DNA of 64,000 nt from Legionella_A sp963772805 (GCA_963772805.1 CAVYYU010000008.1:558001-622000), one strand, 5' to 3'. Counted from the stretch's first letter, positions 52,401 to 61,988 are shown. Numbers and translations are program-made. Notes: generated from the sequence alone by a model not told the origin.

Positions 52401-52753
52401 TTAATAACCCCTTGTTAATACTTGGATATATACAAATAGTGTCGTTTGTACTCATATTATACCGTACCAATATTAAGGTAGTATTAAATCTATTGTATAA
52501 AAAACAGGAATAACTGCAGATTGTTGCCCTTGATTTTATTCAGTATAGGCGGTGAAGTTTGTTTATGCTTGCATGGACAGATTTGTAACACAGTAACTCT
52601 GTTTATTCATAATTTGGACTTTAATGACTTATTTTGTGTCGTTTATAGAGATTCGTATAACATGCTAGCGCTGTGAGTAAAACAACGTTGTGTGAACAGT
52701 TGCTGATTGTGATACCTTGCCGGCATTGCAGTGAGATTTTATAGGTGTTATCG
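52401..52753. other. Divergent intergenic region, effector candidate / truD
   Basis: 353 bases carrying the promoter and tandem box for the protease gene (52456-52488). The side facing truD has no promoter I can fix. Confidence 0.5.
52456..52488 (-). promoter_or_regulatory. PmrA-type box and -10 element of the protease gene
   Basis: On the minus strand: TTTAATACT, AC, CTTAATATT (52488-52469), seven bases, then TATAAT (52461-52456), 55 bases before the ATG. The known Legionella/Coxiella PmrA site is cTTAATatT-N2-cTTAATatT. The second half here is perfect; the first differs at two positions. The box occupies the -35 region, as expected for activation by an OmpR-type regulator. Confidence 0.65.
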
Positions 52754-53776
52754 ATGTTAAATGCATTAAATTTTGCCTACGGAGAACCTGGTGCTTGCGG
52801 ACAAATTAAACATGTACCAGACGATTTTTCTGTTGAGGAGAAGCTGGGATTTGATTTAACGGGAGAGGGAGAGCATTTATTTTTACTGATTGAAAAAAAA
52901 CTTCTCAATACCGAAGAAATGCACAAAATTATCGCCAAAACATTGAAGCTTCCTTTTAAAAGTATTTCTTATGCCGGATTGAAAGATAAATTTGCCAAGA
53001 CTTCACAATGGTTTAGTGTGCATTTGCCTGGGATCGATGATCCTGATCTTTCTGGTTTGAATACTGATAATTATCGCGTTTTACAAACTATGCGGCATAA
53101 TAAAAAATTGAAAGTTGGCGCGCTTAAAGAGAACCGTTTCATCATTAAAATACACAATTTTGAGTATGACAAAAATGAACTGACCGCTCGAATTGAAAGA
53201 ATTAAAGCACAAGGCGTCCCCAATTATTTCGGACCGCAACGATTTGGTATTAACGGCAGAAATTTAGATCGTGCTAAAGAGGTTTTGTTAGAAAATAAGC
53301 AATTTAAGGATCGCCACCTTCGCGGCATTTATTATTCGGCAGCACGGGCATTTTTATTTAATCAGATCTTGAATGTCAGGGTACGTGCGGACAATTGGAA
53401 CTTACCCATAGCGGGTGATTTAATGATGCTGAATGGAAGCCATAGTGTTTTTCAGATTAATGCGGTTGATGAAACCACAATGAGACGCGTCAGTGAGGGG
53501 GATGTTTTCCCTGCTGCCCCCTTATGGGGTGTAGGTAAAGAATTATTGACGGATCAAGCTTTCGAGTGTCAACAATTAGCATTAAATGATTGGCAGGACT
53601 GGTGTCTCGCCTTGGAGCAGCATGGTCTGCAAAAACTATACCGTTCGTTAGTTTTAATCCCTGAGCGCTTTGAACTGCAGGAAAACATAGTCTCTTTCTC
53701 ATTGCCAGCAGGAGCTTATGCTACGGTTGTTTTACGGGAGTTAATGGTGCAACGGAAGAATGAGCTCTTTATCTGA
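52754..53776 (+). CDS. truD: tRNA pseudouridine(13) synthase TruD
   Basis: 340 residues from the ATG at 52754 (a GTG at 52745 is possible). The catalytic aspartate is D78 in 'YAGLKDKFAKTSQWFSVH'; 'VPNYFGPQRFGINGRNLDRA' and 'RGIYYSAARAFLFNQIL' are further TruD motifs. Modifies U13 of tRNA-Glu. It is divergent from the protease gene. Confidence 0.95.
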   Translation: MLNALNFAYGEPGACGQIKHVPDDFSVEEKLGFDLTGEGEHLFLLIEKKLLNTEEMHKIIAKTLKLPFKSISYAGLKDKFAKTSQWFSVHLPGIDDPDLSGLNTDNYRVLQTMRHNKKLKVGALKENRFIIKIHNFEYDKNELTARIERIKAQGVPNYFGPQRFGINGRNLDRAKEVLLENKQFKDRHLRGIYYSAARAFLFNQILNVRVRADNWNLPIAGDLMMLNGSHSVFQINAVDETTMRRVSEGDVFPAAPLWGVGKELLTDQAFECQQLALNDWQDWCLALEQHGLQKLYRSLVLIPERFELQENIVSFSLPAGAYATVVLRELMVQRKNELFI

Positions 53777-53945
53777 ATATTTTAAAATCAGCACAACAGC
53801 CTAGAAATTAACTAACGAATAGTAGGCTCTGTTCAGCTTTTCTTATTATAAACACAGCGACTTTTGAATTATTATCAAGGCTTGCTATTTGAAGATTAGC
53901 TCGCTAATCTTCACCGTACCAATTGGTCGTGATTGAGGTAACCCC

Positions 53946-54731
53946 TTGGATAGTATTGAAATTTTTCAAATCGATGCTTTTACCGACAAGGTATTTCATG
54001 GTAATCCTGCTGCTATTTGTATATTGAATGATTGGTTAAATGACGAGCTATTGCAGGCCATCGCGCTCGAAAATAACTTGTCTGAAACCGCATTTGTCAT
54101 GGAAGATAGTGATGGCTTTCATATACGTTGGTTTACGCCAAAAGGAGAAATCAACTTATGTGGTCATGCCACGCTTGCTGCAGGGTTTCTTATATTTGAA
54201 TTGGAAATGTGCCGTAAAGAAGCCGTTACTTTCTCCAGTCTGAGTGGTGAGTTAGTTGTTCATCGTTCAGGTGAGCTGCTGACAATGGATTTTCCACGGT
54301 TAAATTTTGACAAGATAAATGAGCCTGAATTATTGGCGGGTATTATTGATAAGACTGTCGTTGAGGCATATGCCGGTGATTTGGATTATTTGGTGTTACT
54401 GGCTACAGAGAGTGAAGTGGCTAACGTAAGGGTCGATTTGATTGCTCTTGCAAAATTGCCTAAACGAGGCTTGATTTTAACTGCGCAAAGCAGTGATGCC
54501 GATTTTTATTCCCGTTGTTTTTACCCAAAACATAATATCGCTGAAGATTCTGTCACCGGATCCGCACACTGTATGCTAGCCCCGTTTTGGACTGCGCTAT
54601 TGGGGAAGAAACGAGTGCGCGGTATACAAGGCTCTTTCCGTAAAGGGGAAGTTTTGTGCGAAGTCTTAGATGATAGGGTTCACATTTCTGGGCACTGTAA
54701 ATGGTATTCAAAAGGACACTTGGTTTTCTGA
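53946..54731 (+). CDS. PhzF-family isomerase
   Basis: 261 residues from a TTG at 53946, needed to obtain the family start 'IEIFQIDAFTDKVFHGNPAA'; GAGGT lies ~8 bases upstream. The catalytic glutamate is in 'NNLSETAFV', with 'GHATLAAGFLIFE' and 'EDSVTGSAHCMLAPFW' as the paired-domain motifs. PhzF relatives isomerise or epimerise small acids. No phenazine genes are nearby, so the substrate is unknown. Confidence 0.88.
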   Translation: MDSIEIFQIDAFTDKVFHGNPAAICILNDWLNDELLQAIALENNLSETAFVMEDSDGFHIRWFTPKGEINLCGHATLAAGFLIFELEMCRKEAVTFSSLSGELVVHRSGELLTMDFPRLNFDKINEPELLAGIIDKTVVEAYAGDLDYLVLLATESEVANVRVDLIALAKLPKRGLILTAQSSDADFYSRCFYPKHNIAEDSVTGSAHCMLAPFWTALLGKKRVRGIQGSFRKGEVLCEVLDDRVHISGHCKWYSKGHLVF

Positions 54732-54840
54732 TGGTCGTGCCTTACCCTACTTACAGATATTCTATAAAGATCAACCACCTTGCTATCCATCGGCCACCAT
54801 GATAAAAATGTTTTTCATCATATTCAAGGAGTGAACCCTG

Positions 54841-55725
54841 ATGTCAAACTCCATGGGAAAGGCATTCAGAACGCTGGTCGACTCGCATGCACCATTGCAG
54901 GTTCTAGGGACAATCAATGCCTATGCAGCGATGCTAGCGGCAGACGCTGGCGCGCAGGCAATTTATCTCTCCGGCGCTGGCGTGGCTAACGCTTCGTATG
55001 GTTTGCCTGATCTGGGTATGACAGGGCTCGCCGAAGTATTGGAAGATGTACGCCGAATCACACAAGCCTGCCCCTTACCGCTCCTGGTTGATGTTGACAC
55101 GGGATGGGGGCATGCCTTCAATATCGCTCGAACTGTCAAATTAATGGAGCGCTCTGGCGTTGCTGCAATTCATATTGAAGATCAAATCGTTGCCAAACGC
55201 TGTGGTCATCGGCCAAATAAGGCTATTGTTTCAAAGCAGGAAATGGGTGACAGGATCAAGATGGCAGCGGATGCGCGAATCGATCCGGATTTTGTCATCA
55301 TGGCGCGTACAGATTCCTATGCTGTTGAAGGCATGAATGCGGCGATTGATCGTGCGCAGTATTGCTTGGAGCTAGGTGCTGACATGATTTTTCCGGAAGC
55401 ATTAACGACGCTTGCTGAGTATTCCGAATTCACGAAACATGTTAGAGCCCCTGTGCTTGCTAATATTACTGAATTTGGTAAAACTCCTCTGTTTACCCGT
55501 GAGGAATTAAAACAGGCTGGTGTAAAAGTTGTTTTATATCCACTTAGCGCTTTCCGAGCCATGTCTTTTGCGGCATTAACGGTATACCGTACTATCCTTG
55601 CGCAAGGAACACAGCAAGCATCACTTGATGAGATGCAGACCCGTGAGGACCTTTATAGGGTACTGAACTATCGTGAATTTGAAAAAAAACTAGATCAACT
55701 CAGGGGAGACCAGGATGGTGAATAA
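54841..55725 (+). CDS. prpB: 2-methylisocitrate lyase
   Basis: 294 residues, TIM barrel of the isocitrate lyase/PEP mutase type. 'VDVDTGWGHAFNIARTVKL' and 'KRCGHRPNK' (catalytic cysteine) identify it; 'FVIMARTDSYAVEGM' follows. It splits 2-methylisocitrate into succinate and pyruvate, the last step of propionate breakdown. AAGGAG lies 8 bases before the ATG. It overlaps prpC by 11 bases. Confidence 0.95.
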   Translation: MSNSMGKAFRTLVDSHAPLQVLGTINAYAAMLAADAGAQAIYLSGAGVANASYGLPDLGMTGLAEVLEDVRRITQACPLPLLVDVDTGWGHAFNIARTVKLMERSGVAAIHIEDQIVAKRCGHRPNKAIVSKQEMGDRIKMAADARIDPDFVIMARTDSYAVEGMNAAIDRAQYCLELGADMIFPEALTTLAEYSEFTKHVRAPVLANITEFGKTPLFTREELKQAGVKVVLYPLSAFRAMSFAALTVYRTILAQGTQQASLDEMQTREDLYRVLNYREFEKKLDQLRGDQDGE

Positions 55726-56836
55726 GTCAACTGCGGGCTTAGCCGGTATTATTGCCGGACAATCAGCTATCGCCACAGTAGGGCAGGCAGGGAAGGGATT
55801 AAACTATCGCGGTTATTCGATAGATGATTTAGCCGAACATGCTGCATTTGAGGAAGTTGCCTATCTTCTGCATTATGGCCAATTACCAACACACGCTGAA
55901 CTTGCTACTTATACCCAAAAATTAATGAGTTTACGTACGTTGCCAGACGACTTGAAAAAGGTACTTAAGCTTATACCTGCTAATGCACATCCTATGGATG
56001 TCTTACGGACTGGCTGCTCAATGTTGGGTACACTCGAACCTGAAAACGAATTTTCTCAACAGTATGATATTGCCGATCGGTTATTGGCGCTATTTCCAGG
56101 TATGTTGTGCTATTGGCACATGTATCATACACAAGGTAAGGAAATTAGTGGCGAAACGGATGAAACTACTGTCGGCGGACATTTTCTGGCACTTTTACAT
56201 GGGCAAAAACCATCTAAATTGCATCGCGACATGATGAATGTATCGTTGATTTTATATGCTGAGCATGAATTTAACGCATCTACGTTTTCAGCGCGCGTAA
56301 CGTCTGCAACACTTTCTGATTTTTATTCAGCGATTACCAGTGCAATTGGCACTCTTCGTGGGTCATTGCATGGCGGTGCTAACGAAGCCGCAATGGAATT
56401 GATCGAGCGCTTTAAGACGCCAGATGAAGCTGAACATCAACTGATGATTATGCTGACTAACAAAGCTAAAATTATGGGATTTGGCCATCGTGTTTATACA
56501 GATTGCGATCCACGTTCAGATATTATAAAAGTATGGTCAAAAAAACTGGGACAAGATAAAGACGATTTGTTGCTCTACAAAATTTCTGAACGCATTGAAG
56601 CGGTCATGCGCCGCGAGAAAAATCTATTTCCCAATCTCGATTTTTATAGTGCATCGGCCTACCATTACTGCGGTATTCCCACACCATTTTTCACGCCTAT
56701 TTTTGTTATGTCTCGTATCACAGGCTGGTCGGCACATGTTTTTGAGCAGAGAGCTGATAATCGTTTAATACGGCCAACCTCAGAATACACAGGACCCGCA
56801 CCACGGCCCTTTATAGCACTTGACGCACGAGGATAA
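55715..56836 (+). CDS. prpC: 2-methylcitrate synthase
   Basis: 373 residues, citrate synthase fold. Active-site parts: 'GSLHGGANEAAMELIERF' (His), 'GFGHRVYTDCDPRSDIIK' (His, Arg) and 'LDFYSASAYHYCGIP' (Asp). The N-terminal 'LNYRGYSIDDLAEHAAFEEV' is typical of short PrpC enzymes. Condenses propionyl-CoA with oxaloacetate. Overlaps both neighbours, so the three genes are translationally coupled. Confidence 0.95.
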   Translation: MVNKSTAGLAGIIAGQSAIATVGQAGKGLNYRGYSIDDLAEHAAFEEVAYLLHYGQLPTHAELATYTQKLMSLRTLPDDLKKVLKLIPANAHPMDVLRTGCSMLGTLEPENEFSQQYDIADRLLALFPGMLCYWHMYHTQGKEISGETDETTVGGHFLALLHGQKPSKLHRDMMNVSLILYAEHEFNASTFSARVTSATLSDFYSAITSAIGTLRGSLHGGANEAAMELIERFKTPDEAEHQLMIMLTNKAKIMGFGHRVYTDCDPRSDIIKVWSKKLGQDKDDLLLYKISERIEAVMRREKNLFPNLDFYSASAYHYCGIPTPFFTPIFVMSRITGWSAHVFEQRADNRLIRPTSEYTGPAPRPFIALDARG

Positions 56837-58283
56837 TATGCACGGATTTGTAGAAGATAATGTAAAGCCAGACTATGACGAAGTAATCAGTGATATCGCT
56901 GATTATGTATTAAATACAACAATCGACAGCGTAAGCGCTTACGAAACAGCGCGACTTTGTTTGATGGATACACTCGGTTGCGGCATGTTGGCGCTTGAGT
57001 TCCCCGAATGCACTAAATTATTAGGACCTGTTGTACCAGGTGCTGTTTTAGCGGGAGGCGCACGTGTTCCTGGAACTAGTTATGAGCTTGACCCGGTACA
57101 GGCAGCGTTCAATATCGGTACCATGATTCGCTGGCTCGATTTTAATGATACCTGGCTTGCTGCGGAGTGGGGACATCCTTCTGACAACCTGGGGGCTATT
57201 CTTGCTGTTGCCGATTATGTCAGTCGTTTGAATATAAAAGAGGGTAGACGTGCGCTGACTATGCAAGATGTGTTGACGGCAATGATCAAAGCACATGAAA
57301 TCCAAGGCTGCCTGGCGCTTGAAAATAGTTTTAATCGCGTTGGTTTGGACCATGTTATTCTCGTAAAAGTGGCAAGTGCTGCAGTTGTCGCTATGCTTTT
57401 GGGCGCTGACAAAGATCAAGTACAGCGTACTATTTCACACGTATTTGTCGATGGCCAAAGTTTACGTACTTATCGTCATGCGCCGAATGCCGGCTCACGT
57501 AAATCCTGGGCAGCAGGAGATGCGACTTCTCGTGCGGTACGGCTGGCACTGATAGCGGCCACAGGTGAAATGGGGTACCCCAGCGCATTAAGTGCGCCAA
57601 AATGGGGGTTTTATGATGTGTTGTTTGCAGGGAAACCTTTCAAATTTCAGCGTGATTATGGTAGTTATGTTATGGAAAACGTGTTGTTTAAGTTATCTTA
57701 TCCAGCCGAGTTTCACGCGCAGACGGCCGTTGAATGCGCGGTAAAATTACATCCGCAGGTAAAAGCTCGTTTGGATGATATTGTCCGTATTGAATTGATT
57801 ACACACGAGTCGGCAATTCGAATCATCAGTAAGCAAGGTGTACTCCATAATCCTGCTGATCGGGATCATTGTTTACAATACATGGTTGCGATCGGTTTAT
57901 TATATGGCGATTTGCAAGCACAACATTATGAAGATGAAGCGGGAGCAGACCCGCGAATCGATTATTTGCGTGAAAAAATGCATGTCACTGAAAATGAACA
58001 ATTTTCACGTGATTATCATGCGCGGGACAAGCGTTCCATCGCAAACAGCATTAAATTGATTTTTAAGGATGGCAGTGAAAGCGAGCTAATTACTGTTGAA
58101 TATCCAATTGGGCACAAACGTCGTCGTGAAGAAGGTTTGCCCGTGTTGATCGCTAAATTCAAACATAATCTGGGCACGCAATTCCCACCAGCACAAGTCG
58201 ATAAGATCATGCATGCTATGGACGATACCAACACACTGGCCGCGATGTTGGTTACAGATTTTATGGCGATGTGGACAGTATAA
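56820..58283 (+). CDS. prpD: 2-methylcitrate dehydratase
   Basis: 487 residues, MmgE/PrpD family. 'CLMDTLGCGMLALEFPEC', 'WLDFNDTWLAAEWGHPSDNL' and 'SYPAEFHAQTAVECAVKL' are conserved PrpD segments. Dehydrates 2-methylcitrate to 2-methylaconitate. The start overlaps prpC by 17 bases; if an ATG at 56838 were used the overlap would vanish and the protein would begin 'MHGFVEDN'. No prpR, prpE or acnD is in the window. Transposon copy 2 starts 39 bases downstream. Confidence 0.95.
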   Translation: MTHEDNMHGFVEDNVKPDYDEVISDIADYVLNTTIDSVSAYETARLCLMDTLGCGMLALEFPECTKLLGPVVPGAVLAGGARVPGTSYELDPVQAAFNIGTMIRWLDFNDTWLAAEWGHPSDNLGAILAVADYVSRLNIKEGRRALTMQDVLTAMIKAHEIQGCLALENSFNRVGLDHVILVKVASAAVVAMLLGADKDQVQRTISHVFVDGQSLRTYRHAPNAGSRKSWAAGDATSRAVRLALIAATGEMGYPSALSAPKWGFYDVLFAGKPFKFQRDYGSYVMENVLFKLSYPAEFHAQTAVECAVKLHPQVKARLDDIVRIELITHESAIRIISKQGVLHNPADRDHCLQYMVAIGLLYGDLQAQHYEDEAGADPRIDYLREKMHVTENEQFSRDYHARDKRSIANSIKLIFKDGSESELITVEYPIGHKRRREEGLPVLIAKFKHNLGTQFPPAQVDKIMHAMDDTNTLAAMLVTDFMAMWTV

Positions 58284-58534
58284 CCATGTTGCCATGATGG
58301 GGCGCTGCGTTGTTCAAGGTTAGGGGCTGTTGACATTTGATCTCCCCGTCGCCGACGTACCGCGGTTTATCCGCGGTATCCAGAAAATGCCCGTATAAAA
58401 CACAGCGCTTTTAATTTACCTTACAATTCGTTTTTGATAACATACCATCATGAGCAATCACATTTCAACCCATTGATAAATAGGATCAAACTCGTAAAAT
58501 CACGGCTCCCAGACCAAAATAAAACGAGTTTGAA

Positions 58535-59283
58535 ATGGCCAGACTAATGCTCAGTGACGAGGTATGGTCGAAGCTAGGGATAATCATGCTACAACAAGGG
58601 ATTTATGACAAGCCCGAGCTTCGTCTTATGGTTGAAGCCATGCTGTATCGTATGCGCGTAGGCTGTCCTTGGCGAGATCTGCCAGCAGAGTTTGGAAACT
58701 GGAATACAATATACCAAAAATTTAACCGCTGGTCATGCAAAGACAAGTTGGTCAAAATATTTAAATGTTTAGTGGATGATCCTGATCTTGAATGGGAGTT
58801 TATTGATGGAAGTATAGTTAGGGCTCATCAACACAGTGCAGGAGCTATTGGTAAAGAAAATCAAGCGATTGGAAAATCCGTTGGCGGAAATACAACGAAA
58901 ATTCATATGGCTGTTGATGCATTTGGCCTTCCAATAGAATTTGATCTTACGGGTGGTGAAGTGCATGACAGCAAGGCCGCCCCAGAATTAATTGCACGTC
59001 TTCCTTTGTCTGATTATATCATTGCGGACAAAGGCTATGACAGTGAAGATATTCGAGAACTCATTCGAGAAAAAGGATCGACCCCCTTATTCCGAAGAAA
59101 AAAAATTCAAAAACAGGGAATGGTGACATGGATTGGTGTTTATACAAATATAGGCATCTGGTCGAAAATGTTTTTACACGCCTCAAACACGTCCGAGCAA
59201 TTGCAACAAGATATGACAAACTGAAACGAAATTACGCTTCAATGCTCGCCATGGCGTGCTCATATCTATGGCTGCCTATGTAA
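58535..59283 (+). pseudogene. IS5-family transposase, frameshifted
   Basis: Nearly identical to the transposase at 46623-47372 for ~184 residues ('...EKGSTPL'), then out of frame: copy 1 reads GACACCCCTT where this copy reads GACCCCCTT (near 59085), one base short. Translation runs on to a wrong end at 59224, losing the catalytic glutamate region. The original stop lies at 59281-59283. Confidence 0.92.
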
Positions 59284-59369
59284 GATTTATTGATATAATT
59301 TCAATCTAGTCCAACATGCACCCGCCCTAAATCTAAAGAGCAGGCGTCTACTCATCCTAAGGAAATGGT

Positions 59370-59668
59370 ATGAGATCATCGTACGCATATATTTTAGCCA
59401 GCAAACGCAATGGCACACTTTATGTTGGCGCAACATCGGATCTTATCAGGCGAGTCTGGGAACATAAAAATAAGGTGATCCCCAGCAGCTTTACAGCACA
59501 ATATAATATAATGTACATATGCTGGTCTATTATGAGATTCATAGTACTTATTTAGAAGCTGCCAGACGTGAAACACGCTTCAAAAATTGGTGCAGTAAGT
59601 GGAAACTCAATTTAATCGAAGAGCTTAATCCAACATGGCGCGATTTATACGAAGAAATATGCACTTGA
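59370..59668 (+). pseudogene. GIY-YIG protein, frameshifted
   Basis: The first ~46 codons match the intact protein at 46221-46514 ('...SSFTAQYN'). A tandem duplication of ATAAT near 59505 then shifts the frame and stops it at 59555. The remaining sequence, through 'LNPTWRDLYEEICT' and TGA at 59666, is present but unread. Confidence 0.9.
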
Positions 59669-59801
59669 CATGAGGGTCTCCTGGATACCGCGGATAAACT
59701 GCGGTATGTCGGCGACGGGGAGATCAAATGTCAACAGCCCCTAGTGATTTATTTAAAAAACGCTTGATAACGCGGCGCTGCATCAAGACTACAATGCATT
59801 A

Positions 59802-60617
59802 TTAAATTTTCCGCTTGATACCCGCGGAAGCCATAATTTTGGTCGTTATTTCTTCAATCGAGTACCGAGTTGAGTTAAGAAAGGGGATGTTTTCACGTTG
59901 ATACATTTCTTCAACCTCGGATACTTCCAGTCGACATTGCTCGCTAGATGCATATTGACTGTTTGGGCGGCGCTCCGTGCGTATATGCTGTAGTCGTTGT
60001 GGGTCGATGGTTAAACCAAATAGCTTGTTTTTATAGGGTCTTAACAGTTCGGGAAGGCGAAAATCTGCTAGCTCATCCTCGGCGAAAGGGTAGTTTGCGG
60101 CGAGTATTCCAAATTGTAATGCCATGTAGAGGCAGCTTGGTGTTTTACCGCAGCGCGAAACACCAATCAAAATAATATCGGCTTTTGCATAATCACGAGT
60201 TTTTATACCATCATCATGGTCAAGCGTATAATTCACGGCTTCTATCCGTTGATCATAGGACTCAGTGTTAGCAACTGCATGGGTACGTCCCACGGTATAA
60301 GATGATTTGATATTTAACTCTTGCTCCAAAGGCGCGAGAAAGGTATTAAAAAGATCAAATACACTGGCATTCGCTAGCTTGATAAGGGCGCATATTTCTG
60401 GATTAACCATCGTAATGAATACGAGCGGTTTGATACCTGTCTCTTCATAGCATTGATTAAGGCGAGCTATCACAGCTTTTGCTTCTTCAATTGTATCAAC
60501 ATAGGGAATAGTTAGTTTTTCAAACTCGACTTGTTCAAACTGGGTGACCAAACTGTTACCTAAAGACTCTGCAGTAATTCCTGTGCCGTCTGAAATCATA
60601 AAAACAAATCGTTTCAT
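59802..60617 (-). CDS. ppsR: PEP synthase regulatory protein (bifunctional kinase/pyrophosphorylase)
   Basis: 271 residues, DUF299 family. 'FVFMISDGTGITAESLGNSL' is the family start and 'GVSRCGKTPSCLYMALQFGI' the P-loop. It phosphorylates and reactivates PEP synthase, gating gluconeogenesis. ppsA, often its neighbour, is not in the window. It is divergent from the next gene. It may be relevant to propionate and fatty-acid use by prpBCD and fadE, which feed gluconeogenesis (inference). Confidence 0.95.
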   Translation of the reverse strand: MKRFVFMISDGTGITAESLGNSLVTQFEQVEFEKLTIPYVDTIEEAKAVIARLNQCYEETGIKPLVFITMVNPEICALIKLANASVFDLFNTFLAPLEQELNIKSSYTVGRTHAVANTESYDQRIEAVNYTLDHDDGIKTRDYAKADIILIGVSRCGKTPSCLYMALQFGILAANYPFAEDELADFRLPELLRPYKNKLFGLTIDPQRLQHIRTERRPNSQYASSEQCRLEVSEVEEMYQRENIPFLNSTRYSIEEITTKIMASAGIKRKI

Positions 60618-60742
60618 TGATTAAATCTCGTTGCCATTAGATTTATTGATTATATAGCCATTTCAAATAATGATGCGAGTCTAATATTGGCAAGCAATAA
60701 ACTATCTGCTATGTTGATATAAATCATCATGTTGCAGGGAGG

Positions 60743-60778
60743 AATCTTATCTATCCGAGTTTTGGATAAAATAAGATT
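60743..60778 (+). promoter_or_regulatory. Stem-loop just upstream of membrane protein gene
   Basis: AATCTTAT (60743-60750) pairs with ATAAGATT (60771-60778) and TATCC with GGATA inside it, leaving a short loop. It ends 8 bases before the ATG at 60787. A GGGAGGA lies just before the stem. It could control translation or be an operator palindrome. Confidence 0.35.
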
Positions 60779-60786
60779 AAGCTACT

Positions 60787-61233
60787 ATGGAAAAAGACAA
60801 ACCCAGACAAAGTAACGCGGTTTTTATTACCGGACTTACTTTTCTAACAATAAGTCTAAGCTTGTTCGCTTTTAGTATTTACATACTGCCTTATCTTGTT
60901 TTTAAATGGAATTATGATGTTCCTGAATTTATTTCAAATTGGCAGTATTGGCTGCAGGAGAAATACAATTATAGAGAGGGTGCTGCGGCAGCACTAATTT
61001 TTCTATTTTTCTTTGTGCTTTCGTGTATATCTGCAGGTGTTTCGTATTTGTTTTCAAATTATGTTGAAGGTGTCGAACAAGAAAAACCTGTTTCGTCAAC
61101 AGACCCTGCTGAAATCAAGCGTGAAGTAAAAGACACGGCCAGTCTTTTGTTTAAAATTATCGGCATTGCAATACTCATACTAATAGGGTTGTACTTGATT
61201 CAATGGCTTATTTATATTCCGCCTACTGAGTAA
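60787..61233 (+). CDS. Inner-membrane protein of unknown function
   Basis: 148 residues with three predicted helices at ~15-38 ('FLTISLSLFAFSIYILPYLV'), ~68-90 ('ALIFLFFFVLSCISAGVSYL') and ~115-140 ('LLFKIIGIAILILIGLYLIQ'). The first loop is tryptophan/tyrosine-rich. No known family. The gene ends 12 bases before the TPR-like gene, so the two probably form an operon. Confidence 0.65.
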   Translation: MEKDKPRQSNAVFITGLTFLTISLSLFAFSIYILPYLVFKWNYDVPEFISNWQYWLQEKYNYREGAAAALIFLFFFVLSCISAGVSYLFSNYVEGVEQEKPVSSTDPAEIKREVKDTASLLFKIIGIAILILIGLYLIQWLIYIPPTE

Positions 61234-61244
61234 AAGGATTCAAT

Positions 61245-61844
61245 ATGAAATTTTTCAAACAATTTAATATCAACAGACTAACCAAGAAAATTCATACATT
61301 GCAACAAAGCCGGGTTCATAACCAGCCCAGTGAAGAGGCGGTAAAAAAAGAAATTGCTATGTACCATTCTCTGGCCAATATTTATGAATCACTGCGCTGT
61401 AAAAAGAAACACCCCTATGCGCATGAAATGTCATTAGAGTGTTATCGCGCTTCATCAACGCTGGATGACGCTATTTCACAATACACACTGGGTAAAACGT
61501 TGCTGGAAGAGGCAAAATTTAGAGAAGCGCTGCAAGTAAAGGGAATTTTTGCTAGTCCAAGTAATGAACGTCAAATGAAACAACTCTATGAAGAAGCACT
61601 TGCATACTTGCTTACGGCAGAGCTGAATAACCATGTTCAGGCTAAGCGTTTGCACGGTCTTTGTTACATCAATGGCTGGGGTGTTGAGCCAGATAAAAAA
61701 CGAGGCTTCGATTTGGTGGTTGCCAGTATTAGTGATGAGAATAGTTGGGATAAGGTGCCTCAGATATTCGAAGCCATCGGCCTAAACAAGCCCGAATTTT
61801 ATTCGGCATTAGCACAACATCGTAATAAATCCTCAGAACTGTAA
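61245..61844 (+). CDS. TPR/Sel1-like helical repeat protein
   Basis: 199 residues, all helical. Repeat-like segments are 'MYHSLANIYESLRCKKKHPY', 'ALAYLLTAELNNHVQAKRLH' and a Sel1-type 'GLCYINGWGVEPDKKRGFDL'. No signal peptide or membrane segment. AAGGATT precedes the ATG. Pairing with a membrane protein just upstream suggests a membrane-linked complex; function unknown. It differs from the Sel1 protein at 5.5 kb. Confidence 0.7.
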   Translation: MKFFKQFNINRLTKKIHTLQQSRVHNQPSEEAVKKEIAMYHSLANIYESLRCKKKHPYAHEMSLECYRASSTLDDAISQYTLGKTLLEEAKFREALQVKGIFASPSNERQMKQLYEEALAYLLTAELNNHVQAKRLHGLCYINGWGVEPDKKRGFDLVVASISDENSWDKVPQIFEAIGLNKPEFYSALAQHRNKSSEL

Positions 61845-61988
61845 TAAAAAATTTGGTTACGCTTTGCTGCATCAAGGCAGCGATTGTGCTTGAACGGATT
61901 CTGGGTTGCGCGCGGCGCAACCTGGGAGTTTCTGGCCTCGATTTTGGCTCCTATTAAAAACACGTCTTGGTTTCAAAGCCACTGTTTC

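Larger units (their letters stand above)
58323..59741. mobile_element. Transposon copy 2 (decayed), inverted relative to copy 1
   Basis: 1419 bp with the same 60-bp inverted repeats (58323-58382 and 59682-59741; the right one has two mismatches) and flanking TA at 58321-58322 and 59742-59743. It carries the same two genes in the opposite direction to copy 1. The transposase has a one-base deletion and the GIY-YIG gene a five-base duplication, so this copy cannot make either protein. Confidence 0.9.

Noticed and set aside
57048..57419. 123-codon antisense frame inside prpD
   Set aside because: Shadow frame with untypical composition and no independent support.
58769..58966. Antisense open frame inside the transposase gene
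   Set aside because: It lies wholly inside the transposase on the other strand and repeats in both transposon copies only because the gene does.
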